NCBI RefSeq assembly: GCF_030272615.1
Contig: NC_081412.1
Coordinates: 543,636,335-543,700,334, forward strand
Length of the DNA: 64,000 nt
From: Cryptomeria japonica
Lineage: Eukaryota > Streptophyta > Pinopsida > Cupressales > Cupressaceae
Direction: 5' to 3'
The translations under genes and the position numbers were made by a program. The notes beneath the pieces are model-generated. The model worked only from the letters and a program-made list of their open reading frames with translations. It ran no database searches and was not told where the DNA came from. Below are positions 1 through 11,914 of this stretch, one piece after another. Numbering within the stretch: the first letter of the stretch is position 1; every line of letters starts with the position of its first letter.

Positions 1-105
1 ATCAGGGGTTGTGGCTCCTTGGGTTGGTGACCTAAATCTGAGGTTGTGGCTCCTTGGGTTGGTGCCCTAAATCAAGGGTTGGTTCTCCTTGTATTGCTGC
101 CCTAA
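1..105 (+). repeat. 35-bp tandem repeat, three units
   Basis: Three consecutive 35-base units (1-35, 36-70, 71-105) each start with ATC and end with CCTAA. Units 1 and 2 are nearly identical and unit 3 is more diverged. It lies within the copia LTR fragment and may continue upstream of the window. Confidence 0.8.
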
Positions 106-357
106 ACATTGTAATTAGAGTTTCATTGTGAGGCTGGATTGGAGGAGTAGACTCCAACATCATTTCTCATCGAGGTTTTTCCCATCTTGGGTTTTCCTCG
201 TATATGCTGATGTTATGTGATGTCCCCTTGTATGTGATTGTATTGATTAATCTCTCCTTATCATATTGGTAGGTTATCTTTTCTTTATTATGTTAACTAG
301 TACACAAATTTGAGTACCACTGATTCACCCCCCTCTCAGTGGCACATTGTGTCTAAC
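1..357 (+). mobile_element. 3' portion of a copia-type LTR (truncated by window start)
   Basis: The stretch ends in a layout seen at the complete copia LTR near 23402: a 'GGTTTTCC' block, then a run of C and T before the end (CACCCCCCTCTCAG), then a terminus close to CTAAC(A). Family-1 LTR sequence starts abruptly next to it at about 358, so the copia copy either inserted there or joined by rearrangement. Its body lies outside the window, so the element cannot be typed and no target-site duplication can be checked. Confidence 0.5.
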
Positions 358-518
358 GCTTCATTCATCCATTGGAGCAATATTACAACATTCATTTTCA
401 AGCACGTGTGTTTGTTAGGGTTTTGTCATGTTACATGCCATTTCATGCAACACTTGTGATTTCATTCAAGAATCAAAGTGATCATCATCAAAAAATTGGA
501 AATCTACAAGGTATACAT
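358..518 (+). repeat. 5' LTR of outer family-1 element, first piece
   Basis: It matches the 3' LTR from about 14014 onward (the block 'TTCATCCATTGGAGCAATAT' onward). It stops at 518 in TACAT, the left copy of the TSD made by the nested insertion. Confidence 0.8.
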
Positions 519-1688
519 TATAAAGTGGAAAATTGGATCCTAGTGACTCCCCACCTAGGAGAGAGAAAGGAAGCCACTAGGATGATTTTCACATGGAGGA
601 ACTCTATGTTCAAAAGAGGAGCTTGAAAACACTAGATCCAAATCCAAGGGAAACAAGGATGTGAATTCCATGTGGATTGCAAGGGTTGAAGTATCATTTA
701 CCCTCTTTTGTAAATGAGAAAGTTGACTTGTTGACTATGTGGAAAAGAGAGAGAAAATGAATGACATGAGGAGATACCGATTTGGGATCGTAGTGTAACT
801 TTAGATCTGAGCTAATTAGATTGATATAGATCTTCCCTACCAATTTGGGGAAAAGTCGTCGAGACCCTGGCGAGAATGTACATGGTCTTCCACAAAATCC
901 ATGAAATGAAAAGGGTTCTTCTATCTCTGCAAATGAATCCCAAACCTACAATTACAGTTGCACCCCTACAACCTACACATAGAAAAGAGAGGAAAAGAGG
1001 TTATGGATAGGGGTTTACCTCAGTCAAACCCTAGTTGATAAATCAACCTTGAAAGAAAGTAATTGCAAATACTTGAATGTAAATAATGGAAATGTATACC
1101 TTGTAGATCTGCAACTTGTTGATGATGATTACTTTGCTTCTTGAATGTAATCACAAATGTTGTATGAAATGGCATGTAACATGACAAAGCCCTAACACAC
1201 ATACATGCTTGCAAATGAATATTGAAATATTGCTCCAATTGATGAATGAAGAAGACTTGAATGCTTGAATTCGTGATGATGTATATCTTCGCCTGTGCTT
1301 TTCTTATCATCCCTTCGCTTGAATTCTACCTCCCATTCCTGCTTATGTAAATGAGAAAACTAACTCCCTTTTATACATGCCTCTTGAAGATTAATTCATC
1401 TCATAAAAAGGCTGACATCGGGGAGATTTAGGATCCCGAAGTGCAGATGGGGTCAGGGGGACCTATCTTGGGGCCACCCTAAGAGGGTGGGATAGGGGTA
1501 CCATGCTTGTATCGTACCCTATGTTGGGGCTCGGACAAGGTCCTAAGCCTATCTCAGGGCTCAAACATGAAGGGGACAAGGGGTGAAAATGCAAAAATAG
1601 GTCTTGGTTGGGGAAGAAGATGTCGTCACCGAGGTGAGGACCTAAAATATGGTTAAAATTGTAGGAGGCACAATTTTATGACACTACA
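519..1688 (-). repeat. 3' LTR of nested family-1 element
   Basis: About 1170 bp; on the minus strand it runs from TGTAGTGTCATAAAATT to a CCACTTTATA end. It contains a TATAAAAGG-type box near 1367-1375, in the place where the other family-1 LTRs have one. Open frames on both strands are shared by all LTR copies and carry no recognisable domain. Confidence 0.85.
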
Positions 1689-1703
1689 TGTAGCCCCCAC
1701 TTT
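1689..1703 (-). promoter_or_regulatory. Polypurine tract of nested family-1 element
   Basis: On the minus strand the sequence AAAGTGGGGGCTACA abuts the LTR start. The outer element has the same motif directly before its 3' LTR (13563-13577). Confidence 0.75.
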
Positions 1704-4046
1704 ATCGGGAGCATGGCTTACACCAGTAATACCAATAAAGTAGAAGAAAGAGAGAGATGAAGATGAGAGATGCAGAGAAAGATCACAAGGAGCATAAGAT
1801 GTAACTAATCTCGAGGAACCAAGTGCCCTATCTTAGGATCTTAACTCACTCAAATATATGCAAGAGCACACAAAACAAAAAAAAAGCATAAAATACACAC
1901 AACAGACACAAGACACAAGAAGACAAATGAATTAGCTGAAGAGACCTCGATACTCAGATATCTAAACAACTAATCAGGACACAAAGACCAATGCCATCGC
2001 ATAAACAAAAGCAATCACATAAAAGAGGAAAGATGACATCCTCCATGAACCAACAATAGTAAAACTATGGGTTCATGAGAGGAAGAAGAGAGAGGACATG
2101 AATACACACTTTGGTGATCCATGAGAAGAAAGATGAACAAGAGAGAAACCATGAACATCTCACCCCTAAAACTAGGTGATCCATGGAGAGAAGGACATGG
2201 AAATCTATGCCCCAGATCCTATCTGAGTTATCCATGTAAGGAAGGAGAGTGAGAACACTGTTAGTTATACTCAACATCAAGTGTGTCTATGCAAGTGAGG
2301 TTCGAAGCACCTCATAGGATTCTATGCCTGAGTATGCTACAACCTATTTAAAATGTATAGTACATGTGTCAAGAAAGGTGTGACATCTTGCTCTAAGAGT
2401 TTGTGCTCTACTTCTGAGAATAATCACCTTGCAAAAAGTGGCTTCATCTCGCTTTAAGAGTTTGTCCTCTGGTTCTGAGAACGATCCACTGTACAAGAGA
2501 AAAGTGATGACATCTTTCTCTAAGAGGCTTCCCTCTGGTTTGAAGAATATCACACTGTACAAGAAAAGTGATGACATCTTTGTCTAAGAGGCTTCCCCCT
2601 AGTTCCAAGAATGTTCTACTATACAAGAAAATTGATGACATCTTTCTCTAAGAGGTTTCCTTCTAGTTCACAAAATGTCCCATTGTACAATGCATGAGAG
2701 AAGTATAGTACAAAGGAGTAGTGTGGGTGCCCCCCCTTAAGATGTCAACATAGACTAATGTTGATATCTTAAGGAAATAAGAACAAGGATACCTACCTTC
2801 ATTGCAAAGAAGATATTCGTTATGCAACAATGTCATAAATCCAAGAAGGAGAGGGAATACTCTTCAAGCAAGGATAAGATAGTTGAAAAGAGATATCTTG
2901 TTGTAAGTGTAAAGGTGATCCTTGAAGGAGAAGAGAACTTTGTTCAAAAGACATCTACCCCCAAGAGGAGCTTTCTAAGACAAATATAACATCTCCTATA
3001 ACAAATAAAAGAAGAGAATAAGAATGCAATCATTCCTCCTATTGCTAGGTGAAAGGGATTCTTGATAAAGGATGACTCACTTTTAGCCCCAAGAGGGATG
3101 GGTGAATTTATCATAGATGTACATTACCAAGTGTAAAATAAGTTGTAATCAAGGACTTACACCTCTTGTATAAGAGAGAAACCTTGAGAAAACAACCAAC
3201 AATTTCACACAAGGAGTGACACAAGTAATAAAGCTCACACCATCCACACAATAGGGAAAAGTGGATCCTTAGAGAAAGATAGAAGGAGAGAGATTATTTC
3301 CCCACAAGTGTAGGACAATGAGAATAATTACACAACTTCTAGAGAGATATGACTCATAAAAGGCATATTGTTTCAAGTAATGTATACATCCTAATGAAGA
3401 AACAGACATGCGCTTGCATGAAGGATAACTTCATTCAAGAAAGGACATGAAGTTGTGAGTAACACAATGGAAGAGGTAATTTTCAGAGAGAGAGAAAGAA
3501 GAAGATTTACAAAAGTTCTCTAAATAGAGATTATTCATAATAGACATACAGTTTCAGGGAAGGAGAAAATCCCACTCATGAAATAGACATGCACTTGTAT
3601 GAAGGAAAACTCCATGAAAGAAAGGACATCAAGTTTATGAATAATGAAATAGAAGAGATAATTGTAAAAGAGAGAGAAAGAAGAAGAAGGTTCATAAAGG
3701 TTCTCTAAATAGAGATTATTCATAATAGACGTACTATTTCAAGCAAGGAGAAGATCCCACTCACAGAATAGACATGAGCTCGCATAAAGGAATACTCCAT
3801 GCCACAAAGGACATCAAGTTATGAATAATATACTCCATAAAGAAAATAGTGAAACCTTAGAAAGAGAAAAATGAATATTCTTGCCCCCCAAGAATAGAGG
3901 CAATAATAAATAGACTATTATGTTTCTCACTAAGTATGATTACACCTAAAATTGTACCATGAAGAATGACAAGGAGCCCCCAATAAGTAGGCTAACTAGG
4001 TCACATAGTGAGGAGCAACATAATAGAAACTTGAATGTTATTTTAA
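1704..4046 (-). other. Non-coding 3' region of nested family-1 element
   Basis: Purine-rich on the + strand with many short AG tracts and no supportable gene. It is the reverse-complement counterpart of 11105-13562 in the outer element; for example, blocks around 2150-2180 match those around 13070-13100. It holds the tandem repeats at 2360-2690. Confidence 0.7.
2360..2690 (-). repeat. Tandem repeats of about 64 bp
   Basis: Five to six imperfect units each contain AAGTGATGACATCTTTCTC and CTAAGAGGCTTCC. The outer element has the same array in the other orientation at 12508-12900, so the array belongs to the family's 3' region. Confidence 0.8.
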
Positions 4047-5039
4047 ATGATCATGATGAATATGCCATTCATTATTAGATGTTATTTTTAAAATGCCTGA
4101 ATCAATGCAATGTTGTATTTGTGTTTTCAAATCTTGACACTCATTAGTAGAATGGCCATGGGTTTGATGATATTTGCAAAAAGAAGAAATACTAGAATAT
4201 TGTTTATGTTTTCTTCTTCATTTAGGACAAAGAGGAGATATTAATTTAGAATTTAGAAGATTTGTCAACACATGTTCTTGTTGTAATTCAAAATTAGAAT
4301 GAGAAGGTTTGGTTTTATAAGATAATGGAGAAGAAGATGTGGACAAAGGAAAGTATGAATTCTTATGACTTTGTCGCTCACATTCAAACATTTGTCCATT
4401 GCATCCATGTGTATGTTCAAAGGAAGGTTCACTCTTAGGGGGAACTGGATTGAAGCTTAAAGAGGCCCAATCAATTTCAAGATTTGTGTTAAGAGAAAAA
4501 TTTGGAATGTGAAATTCAGGTATCTTAGACTTTCTAGAAAAGGTAGGAGTGAAATCTAAGGACCCCCAATCATACTCTAAGAGTTCTTCTTTAGGAACTT
4601 CTTTGGTAGGAGATGGGGTATTTGAGTGGATTGAAGAGAGGATCATAGGAACTAAGAAAGAATATGATGCTTCACTTATGTTCTCATCAACTACCTCATT
4701 AGTATATGTGTAAGGCACATAATGATAATCAGGAAGAATTCTTGGTTTCCTAGGAATATGAATGGAATTGATTTGATTATTGTTAGGCTCTTGATTTTTG
4801 GGAGAGAGAGCATTATGATGAGAAATAATATCATCCTCTTGTTCTAAGGTATCTTTATGTTCAAGACACTCATTAGAAAAAAGACTATCATATGTAATTA
4901 ATGCTTCATCTCTAGAGGGAAGATCATGAAAAGAAGTTATGGTATCATTAGGATAAGTAGCCATAATATCATCCTCTTGCACCAAATAATCCTTATGACT
5001 GAGGTAATTTGTAGGAGAAGAAGGAACACAATTCTCCAA
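4047..5039 (-). pseudogene. Family-1 gag-like ORF with CxxH...C finger
   Basis: An open frame of 273 residues runs 5039 to 4218. It is acidic and Ser/Pro-rich with repeated EDDI and HDLPSRDE motifs. After one stop the same frame continues to a finger-like motif FCKYHQTHGHSTNEC and then QDLKTQIQHCIDSG, at about 4075-4180. That arrangement (CxxH, GH, C, then a leucine/isoleucine helix and DSG) matches the gag nucleocapsid region of Tat/Athila-type Ty3/gypsy elements. The outer element keeps a related product (EDDIM, HDLSPR; CSFHQTHDHNIDDC). Role inferred: RNA-binding gag of a non-autonomous element. The start is uncertain because upstream sequence is duplicated and shifted. Confidence 0.6.
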
Positions 5040-7515
5040 AGATTCATCTTTAGGAGGGAAAAAGGGATATCTTTGAAAGAAGTCTCCATATTCGCTTTTT
5101 GCACCAATGTGCCCTCATTAATGAGATTAATGTTGGGAGAGGGTAAATCGTAACTATGAATGAAAGGGAGAAATAAACTATCATAATATGCATTAAAGGG
5201 AACATCATGAACATCTTTAATGTAACTCAAAATTGAATTAGAAAAATAAGATAAGAGCTTCATATTCATTGATGATCAAACAAAAATAATGTTCACCCCA
5301 TGCATGTATATAAAATTTAATAAAGGAGGGAAAATGGAATTTGAACTGCAAATTTGAAATTTCAATTTTGAAATTTGAATTTGAATTTGTGTTTGACCTT
5401 AGAGGGTGTTAAAACTGGTAAAGTAAGCCAATTATCTAGATTTAAGCAAAAAAAACAGAGGCAATTTCGTCTCCTAAAATTTAAGGAAAAAAGTCAAGGA
5501 TAGTGGCGAAAGTGCATAGGGTACGACCAACTTTTTTTGAAATTTTTAGGGATGATAGGTATTATGATATTATTGTAGAATCCAAAAATACGGTTGATTT
5601 GGAGATGTCTAGATCCATCAAATTCGCAGTCAAAGGTTGAAAATATAAAGATCTTAAAAATTAGGGTTTTATGATTTAACCACTGAATTTTTCAGAATAA
5701 AGAGACAGAGTTGAATTGCAATTTTGAAATAGAAATCAGATTTGAAACAAGTAATTAAAAGTTTACACTTCACAAGCTTAATTTTCTCAAAATGAAAAAT
5801 TAGGGCTTTTATGCAATTAACCTCTAAAATTTGCAAATAGATTAAACTTGGAAATGAAAATTTGAAATCCAAAGTACAATTAATCAAATCTAATAATAAG
5901 AAATCAGAAATAATATTTAATACGTCGGGTTCACCAAAATGTAAAGTGGAAAATATGATCCTATTGACTCACCACCTAGGAGAGAGAAAGGAAGCCACTA
6001 GGATGATTTTCACTTGGAGGAACTCTACATTAAAAAGAGGGGCTTGAATCCACTAGATCCAAATCCAAGGGAAACGAGGATATGAATTCCAAGTGGATTG
6101 CAAAGGTTGAAGTATGATTTACCCTCTTTTGGAAATGAGAAAGTTGACTTGTTGACTATATGGAAAAGAGAGAGAAAATGAGTGAAATTAGAAAAAAGAC
6201 TATCATATGTAATTAATGCTTCATCTCTAGAGGGAAGATCATGAAAAGAACGTATGGTGTCATTAGAATAAGTAGGCATAATATCATCCTCTTGCACCAA
6301 ATAATCCTTATGAGGGAGGTAATTTGTAGGAGAAGAAGGAACATAATTCTCCAAAGATTCATCTTTAGGAGGGAAAAAGGGATATCTTTGAAAGAAGTCT
6401 CCATATTCCCTTTTTGCACCAGTGTGCCCTCATTAATGAGATTAATGTTGGGAGAGGGTAAATCATAGCTATGAATGAAAGGGAGAACTAAACTATCATA
6501 ATATGCATGAAAGGGAACATCATGAATATCTTTAATGTAACTCAAAATTGAATTAGAAAAATAAGATAAGAACTTCATATTCATTGATGATCAAACAAGA
6601 ATAATGTTCACCCCATGCATGCATCGAAGATTTAATAAAGGAGGGAAAATGGAATTTGAATTGCAAATTTGAAATTTCAATTTTAAAACTTGAATTTGAA
6701 TTTGTGAAATTTGAATTTGTGTTTGACCTTAGAGGGTGTTAAAACTGGTAAAGTGCACCAATTATCTGGATTTAAGCAGAAAAAACACAGGCAATTTCGT
6801 CTCCTAAAATTTTAGGAAAAAAGTCGAGGACAATGGTGAAAGTGAATAGGGTCCGACCAACTTTTTTTGAAATTTTCAGGGATGATAGGTATTATGATAT
6901 TATTGTAGAATCCAAAAATACGGTTGATTTGGAGATGTCTAGATCCATCAAATTTGCAGTCAAAGGTCGAAAATATAAAGATCTTAAAAATTAGGGTTTT
7001 ATGATTTAACCATTGAATTTTTTAGAATAAAGAGACAGAGTTGAATTGCAATTTTGAAATAGAAATCAGATCTGAAACAAGTAATTAAAAGTTTACACTT
7101 CACAAGCTTAATTTTCTCAAAATGAAAAATTAGGGCTTTTATGCAATTAACCTCTAAAATTTGCAAATAGATCAAACTTGGAAATGAAAATTTGAAATCC
7201 AAAGTGCAATTAATCAAATCTAATAATAAGAAATCAGAATTAATATTTAATACGTCAGGTTCACCAAAATGTAAAGTGGAAAATATGATCCTATTGACTC
7301 CCCACCTAAGAGAGAGAAAGGAAGCCACTAGGATGATTTTAACTTGGAGGAACTCTACATTAAAAAGAGGGGCTTGAATCCACTAGATCTAAATCCAAGG
7401 GAAACAAGGATGTGAATTCCAAGTGGATTGCAAGGGTTTAAGTATGATTTACCCTCTTTTGTAAATGAGAAAGTTGACTTGTTGACTATATGGAAAAGAG
7501 AGAGAAAATGAGTGA
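4872..7515 (-). repeat. Tandem duplication of a ~1.3 kb leader/PBS/LTR-end segment
   Basis: Unit 1 is about 4872-6186 and unit 2 about 6187-7515. Each runs from the start of the gag-like region through the leader and PBS into about 240 bp of LTR end. The junction at 6187 joins LTR sequence directly to gag-proximal sequence. The copies are very similar apart from small indels, such as a short extra block near 6700. The duplicate gives the element a second PBS (near 5940) and a second partial gag start. Confidence 0.85.
7252..7266 (-). promoter_or_regulatory. Putative primer-binding site, nested family-1 element
   Basis: On the minus strand, three bases after the LTR end, the sequence reads TGGTGAACCTGACGT. 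The position and leading TGG fit a tRNA 3'-CCA complement, but I cannot assign the tRNA. The duplicated copy near 5940 reads TGGTGAACCCGACGT. Confidence 0.5.
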
Positions 7516-8467
7516 AATGAGGAGCTACCAGTTCAAGATCGCATTGTAAATTCGGATCTGAGCTAATTAGACCGATACGGATTTGCCTTGCCAATTTGGA
7601 GAAAAATCAGTAGGACCGTGGTGGGAATGTACATGGTCCTCCACAAAATCTGTGAAATGAAAAGGGTTCTTCTATCTCTGCAAATGAAGTCCAAACCTAC
7701 AATTAGAGCTGTGCACCTGCAACCTAGAGACGAAAAAGAGAGGAAAAGAGGTTGTGGATAGGGGTTTTCCTCAGTCAAACCCCAGTTGAAGAATTAACCT
7801 TGAAAGAAAGTAATTGTGAATGTTGGAATGTAAATAATGGAAATGTATACCTTGTAGATCTGCAACTTGTTGATGATGATTTATTTTCTTCTTGAATGTA
7901 ATAAAAAATGTTGTATGAAATGGCATGTAACATGACAAAACCGTAACACACATACATGCTTTCAAATGAATGTTGAAATATTACTCCAATGGATGAATGA
8001 AGAAGACTTGAATGCTTGAATGCTTGATGATGTATATCTTTGCCTATGCTTTCTTATCATCCCTTTGCTTCAATTTTGCCTTCCATTCCTCCTTATGCAA
8101 ATGAGAAAACAAACTCCCTTTTATACATACCTCTTGAAGATTAATTCATCTCATAAAAGGCTGACATCGGGGATATTTAGGCTCCCAAAGTGCAGATGGG
8201 GCCAGGAGGACCTATCTTGGGGCCACCCTAAGAGGGTAGTACAAGGGCTCCATCCCCCTATCCAAGGGGGTTAGGGGCACCACACCCCTGTCTTGCCCTA
8301 TCTTGGGGCCCAGATAGGGTCTTAAGTCTATATCAGGGCTCAAACATGAAGGCGACAAGGGGTGAAAATGCAAAAATAGGTCTTGGTTGGGGAAGAACAT
8401 GTCGTCGCTGAGGTGAGGACCTAAAATGTGGTTAAAGTTGCAAGAGGCACAATTTTAGGACACTACA
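7270..8467 (-). repeat. 5' LTR of nested family-1 element
   Basis: About 1198 bp, close to the 519-1688 copy, with TG...CA ends on the minus strand. A TATAAAAGG-type box lies near 8115-8125, so a minus-strand promoter is likely here. Confidence 0.85.
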
Positions 8468-9046
8468 TACATTTTCATTATTTACATTCGAGCATTTGCA
8501 ATTACTTTCTTTCAAGGTTGATTCCTCAACTGGGGTTTGACTGAGGCAAACCCCTATCCACAACCCTTCTTCCTTTTTTTTTTTTGTGTGTAGGTAGCAA
8601 GTGTGTGGATGTATTTTCAAATTTGGACTCCATTTGCAGAGACGGAGAAACCCTTTTCGTTTTGTGTGTTTTTTGGAGGACCATGTACACTTTCACCATG
8701 GTCCCGATTAATTTTCTCCATATTTGTAGGGCAGACTTATCAATCTAATTAGCTCATATCTGAAGTTACAACATGATCCCGAACTGGTAGCTCCTCATTT
8801 CACTCATTTTCTCTCTTTGTTCCACATAGTCAACAAGTCAACTTTCCTATTTACAAAAGAGGGTAAAACACACTTAAACCCTTGTAATTGACTTGGAGTT
8901 CACATCCTTGCATCCCTTGGATTTGGATCTAGTGTATTTAAGCCCCTCTTTTGAATGTAAAGTTTCCCCCAAGTGAAAACCATCCTAGTGACTTCCTTTC
9001 TCTCTCCTAGGTGGGGAGTCACTAAGGTTCAATTTTCCACTTTACA
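8468..9046 (+). repeat. 5' LTR of outer family-1 element, second piece
   Basis: The piece starts with the right-hand TACAT repeat and continues the LTR exactly where 518 left it, ending CCACTTTACA at 9046. It matches 14170-14748 of the 3' LTR. Confidence 0.85.
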
Positions 9047-9049
9047 TTT

Positions 9050-9064
9050 TGGTGAACCCAATGT
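9050..9064 (+). promoter_or_regulatory. Putative primer-binding site, outer family-1 element
   Basis: TGGTGAACCCAATGT lies three bases after the LTR end. It shares TGGTGAACC with the nested copies. It is not the initiator-Met type (TGGTATCAGAGC) used by the copia elements in this window. The tRNA is not identified. Confidence 0.5.
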
Positions 9065-9685
9065 CTTACACATTAATTCTGATTTCTTATTATTAGATTT
9101 GATTAATTGCTATTTCAATTTCAAATTTTCATTTCCAAGTTTGATGTATTTGCAAATTTTAGAAGTTAATGGCATAAAAACCCTAATTTTTCATTTTGAG
9201 AAAATTAAGCTTGTGAAGTGTAAAATTATAATTACTTGTTTTAGATCTGATTTCTATTTCAAAATTGCAATTCAAATTTGTCTCTTTATTCTGAAAATTC
9301 AATGGTTAAATCATAAAACCCTAATTTTTAAGATTATTCTATTTTTGACCTTTGACTGCATGTTTGATTGATCTAGACATCTCCAAACCAGCTATTTTTT
9401 TGGGTTCTGCATTAAAATCATAATTTCTATCATCCTTGAAAATTTTCAAAAAAATTTGGTCGGACCAAGTGTACTTTTGCCAATGTCCTCGACTTTTTTC
9501 TAGAAATTTCGGGAGACGGTGTTGACTATATTTTATGCTGAAATCCAAAAAATCGGCATACTTTATCAATTTTAACACCTTCTAATGTCAAACACAAATT
9601 CAAAATTCATCAAATTCAAATCTTACATAAACAGGTCCTAATTTTAGATCTTCTTTAAATTCAGATTTTAACTAAGAGACTTTCA

Positions 9686-11104
9686 ATGGTAATTAATAAA
9701 TTGGATTTACTTGCTCTTTCGCATATGACTACATTGATTTTTGCATATATTTACTACAATCATTTGTCGAATAAGAGTTTATTTCATTTCCCGTTGCTTC
9801 TCTTTATTCATAGCACTTGGTCATATTGTGTTGTTGGGATTTCCAAATTATTTTCTTTTCAATTAGATCTCAAAGATTTCATATATCATTTATGTTGCAT
9901 TATGGTGATGTTGTTAACAAAATGTATTTCCTATGTCAATCACCTTAAATCTTTTTTAGATATTAAACCTAGAGATCCTAATCTTTGTACCTCTCCTAGG
10001 GTATCTTGTGTGGATGAGATGAGACCTAATGCTTTAACTAATGATCTCTTTAAAAAAGAGCAAGCATTGGAAAGTAACATGAATCCATCTTCTTCTCATA
10101 CACATACCCTTGAGCAAGGGGGTCAAAATGAAATCATCAACATTCTTACATCTTTAGATCCTCCTTATTCTCCTAAGACCTATCTTCAACATCAAAGTAT
10201 AGGTAGGGAGGATGACATCATGCATTTTATTCATGACCTTTCCCCTCGCACAGAAATAACTAAAAATGAGCTTTTAGATGATGAAGATGTTCCTCCCAAA
10301 TCTTCGAAAATGGATAAGCTTGATAAAGGAAAATAGATTGTCATGTCACATGATACACCTTCTTCATCTACAAATCCTTTCCTTCCTCCTTACACATCAT
10401 ATTTTAAATAAATTCAGGGTCCTGTTCCTCCACCTAGTCAATTGCAACATTTACATAGTTATGGATTTCATATAATTACATAACAAAGTTTTAAAGGACA
10501 AGGAATTGGGAAATTTGACCATGGAATTCGTGTCCCTATAAATCTTCCCACACAAACTACTACAAGAGGCCTAGGAAGTGTTACCCCTCTTTCTATGGAT
10601 GAACTCCTTAGGCTCCAAAACTTTAAAGATTATCTCCAAAAATAATAAATCAAAAGAGCCCATAAGAATTCTTCTTCTTCAAAGAATCCTTTTTGTTCAT
10701 TTCACCAAACCCATGATCACAATATTGATGATTGCCCTAATTTTCAAAAATCTATTCAAGATGGCATAGATAGTGGCAAAATTAGAATTTTCGATAATGA
10801 AACTTCTTCTTCTAATAGACTCTCTCCTTTATGCCAAGATGATACTTACCATCTTGACAGATTAGCTACAAGAATCTATTGGAGATTGAAATATGACAAG
10901 AACATTTCCTTTCCTCCTCAAAATAAAAATAAAAATCTTAAGAAAGTGAAAGGTATTGAATATTGCATTTTTCATGATTAATATTCACATTCTCTTGGAA
11001 AATGTTATGCATTTAAGAAATTTTTTCAACTGCAATATGATCTTGCAAAAACATTTCTCACAATAGATCTAGCTGTATTTCTTGGTAAAAGCATAGTGCC
11101 TTAG
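9686..11104 (+). pseudogene. Gag-like region of outer family-1 element
   Basis: The first open frame (9686-10336, 216 residues) has a hydrophobic N-terminal half and an acidic, Ser-rich C-terminal half with EDDIM and HDLSPR, shared with the nested element's ORF. Farther on, in another frame, come two finger-like motifs: CSFHQTHDHNIDDC at about 10697-10740 and CIFHD..YSHSLGKC at about 10962-11010, the second broken by one stop. These resemble gag zinc-binding motifs of Tat/Athila-like elements. Frameshifts and stops show it is decayed. No protease or polymerase motif follows; the frame ends at 11102-11104. Confidence 0.6.
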
Positions 11105-11891
11105 CACTTCTTTTCCCTTCATGTTTCTCTTCACCCTATGATATAACTATCCTATTTAACGGGATTTGTTTATCATTTGTGGTGGTGTTGTTTCAATTTT
11201 ACATACTTTGGGGCAGCAATGTGAAGTCCATTTTCCTTCTTATTTCTATACACTTGTCTTTGTGTTTGTACATTATTCATTATTATATATCTTTTCTAGA
11301 ATAAGAATCATTCCTATGTGAGCATATAATTGTTTTTCGGTTTCTTTTCTAAAGAGAAGCTTCTTTAATGGGTAGTGCCCTTCTTCTCTTTCTTTCATTC
11401 TCTTGGAAAATGTCTCTTTTCTATGGTTGTGATTATTCTCAAGCACGATATGCCTCCTTGCATGGAATGATCTCTTGAGAAGTGCATAATCCTTCCTTTA
11501 GAGAATTTGTTCCATTAGGAAGGCATATCACTTGAAAATAAGCACCATTGGAAAATGTGTACTCCTTTTCCCCTTGTCCTTCTTACTTGGGGGGCAAGGA
11601 GTTTCACTCCTATCCCTTTCTCTCTATCTCATGTATAACTATTTCCTTTAGGGGTTGCATTTTTCATATATGATTATCATTTCTATATGCTTAATCCCCC
11701 TTGGGGAATATGTGATGCTTTTTCTCTCTTCCTATTCAAATATTACCACTTCTTGAGACATGTATTTTACATATACTAATGTCTTTTCTTGCAGGCATTC
11801 ATGAAAGTACATTATGAATTTGATTATGTTAATCTATCTCTAGAAGATTGTGTACACTATTCTCATTGGCCCTACACTTGGGGGGCAATGA

Positions 11892-11914
11892 TCTCTCTCT
11901 CTCTCTCTCTCTCT
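11892..11914 (+). repeat. (CT)n microsatellite
   Basis: An uninterrupted CT run of about 23 bases, followed by further CT-rich sequence. Confidence 0.95.

Larger units (their letters stand above)
519..8467 (-). mobile_element. Complete nested family-1 LTR element inserted in a family-1 LTR
   Basis: Both ends are LTRs in minus orientation (3' LTR 519-1688, 5' LTR 7270-8467). The element is flanked by TACAT at 514-518 and 8468-8472, and across the gap the host LTR resumes at the matching position of the intact LTR near 14170. Inside, read on the minus strand, are a PBS, a duplicated 1.3 kb leader, a gag-like ORF with a CxxH finger, repeat-rich non-coding DNA and a polypurine tract. No pol motifs are visible. 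The first base pair of the 3' LTR end reads TA instead of TG, a single decay change. Confidence 0.88.

Noticed and set aside
372-626. 84-codon + strand frame that looks like a small protein
   Set aside because: It crosses the junction between the outer LTR (to 518) and the nested, reverse-oriented LTR, so it is a chance fusion of two non-coding pieces.
1020-1310. 96-codon minus-strand frame
   Set aside because: It lies wholly within a family-1 LTR, and frames at the same place in the other LTR copies differ in length and carry no domain.
6025-6584. Two overlapping minus-strand frames resembling the gag-like ORF
   Set aside because: They are the second copy made by the 1.3 kb tandem duplication, cut short at its junction, not separate genes.
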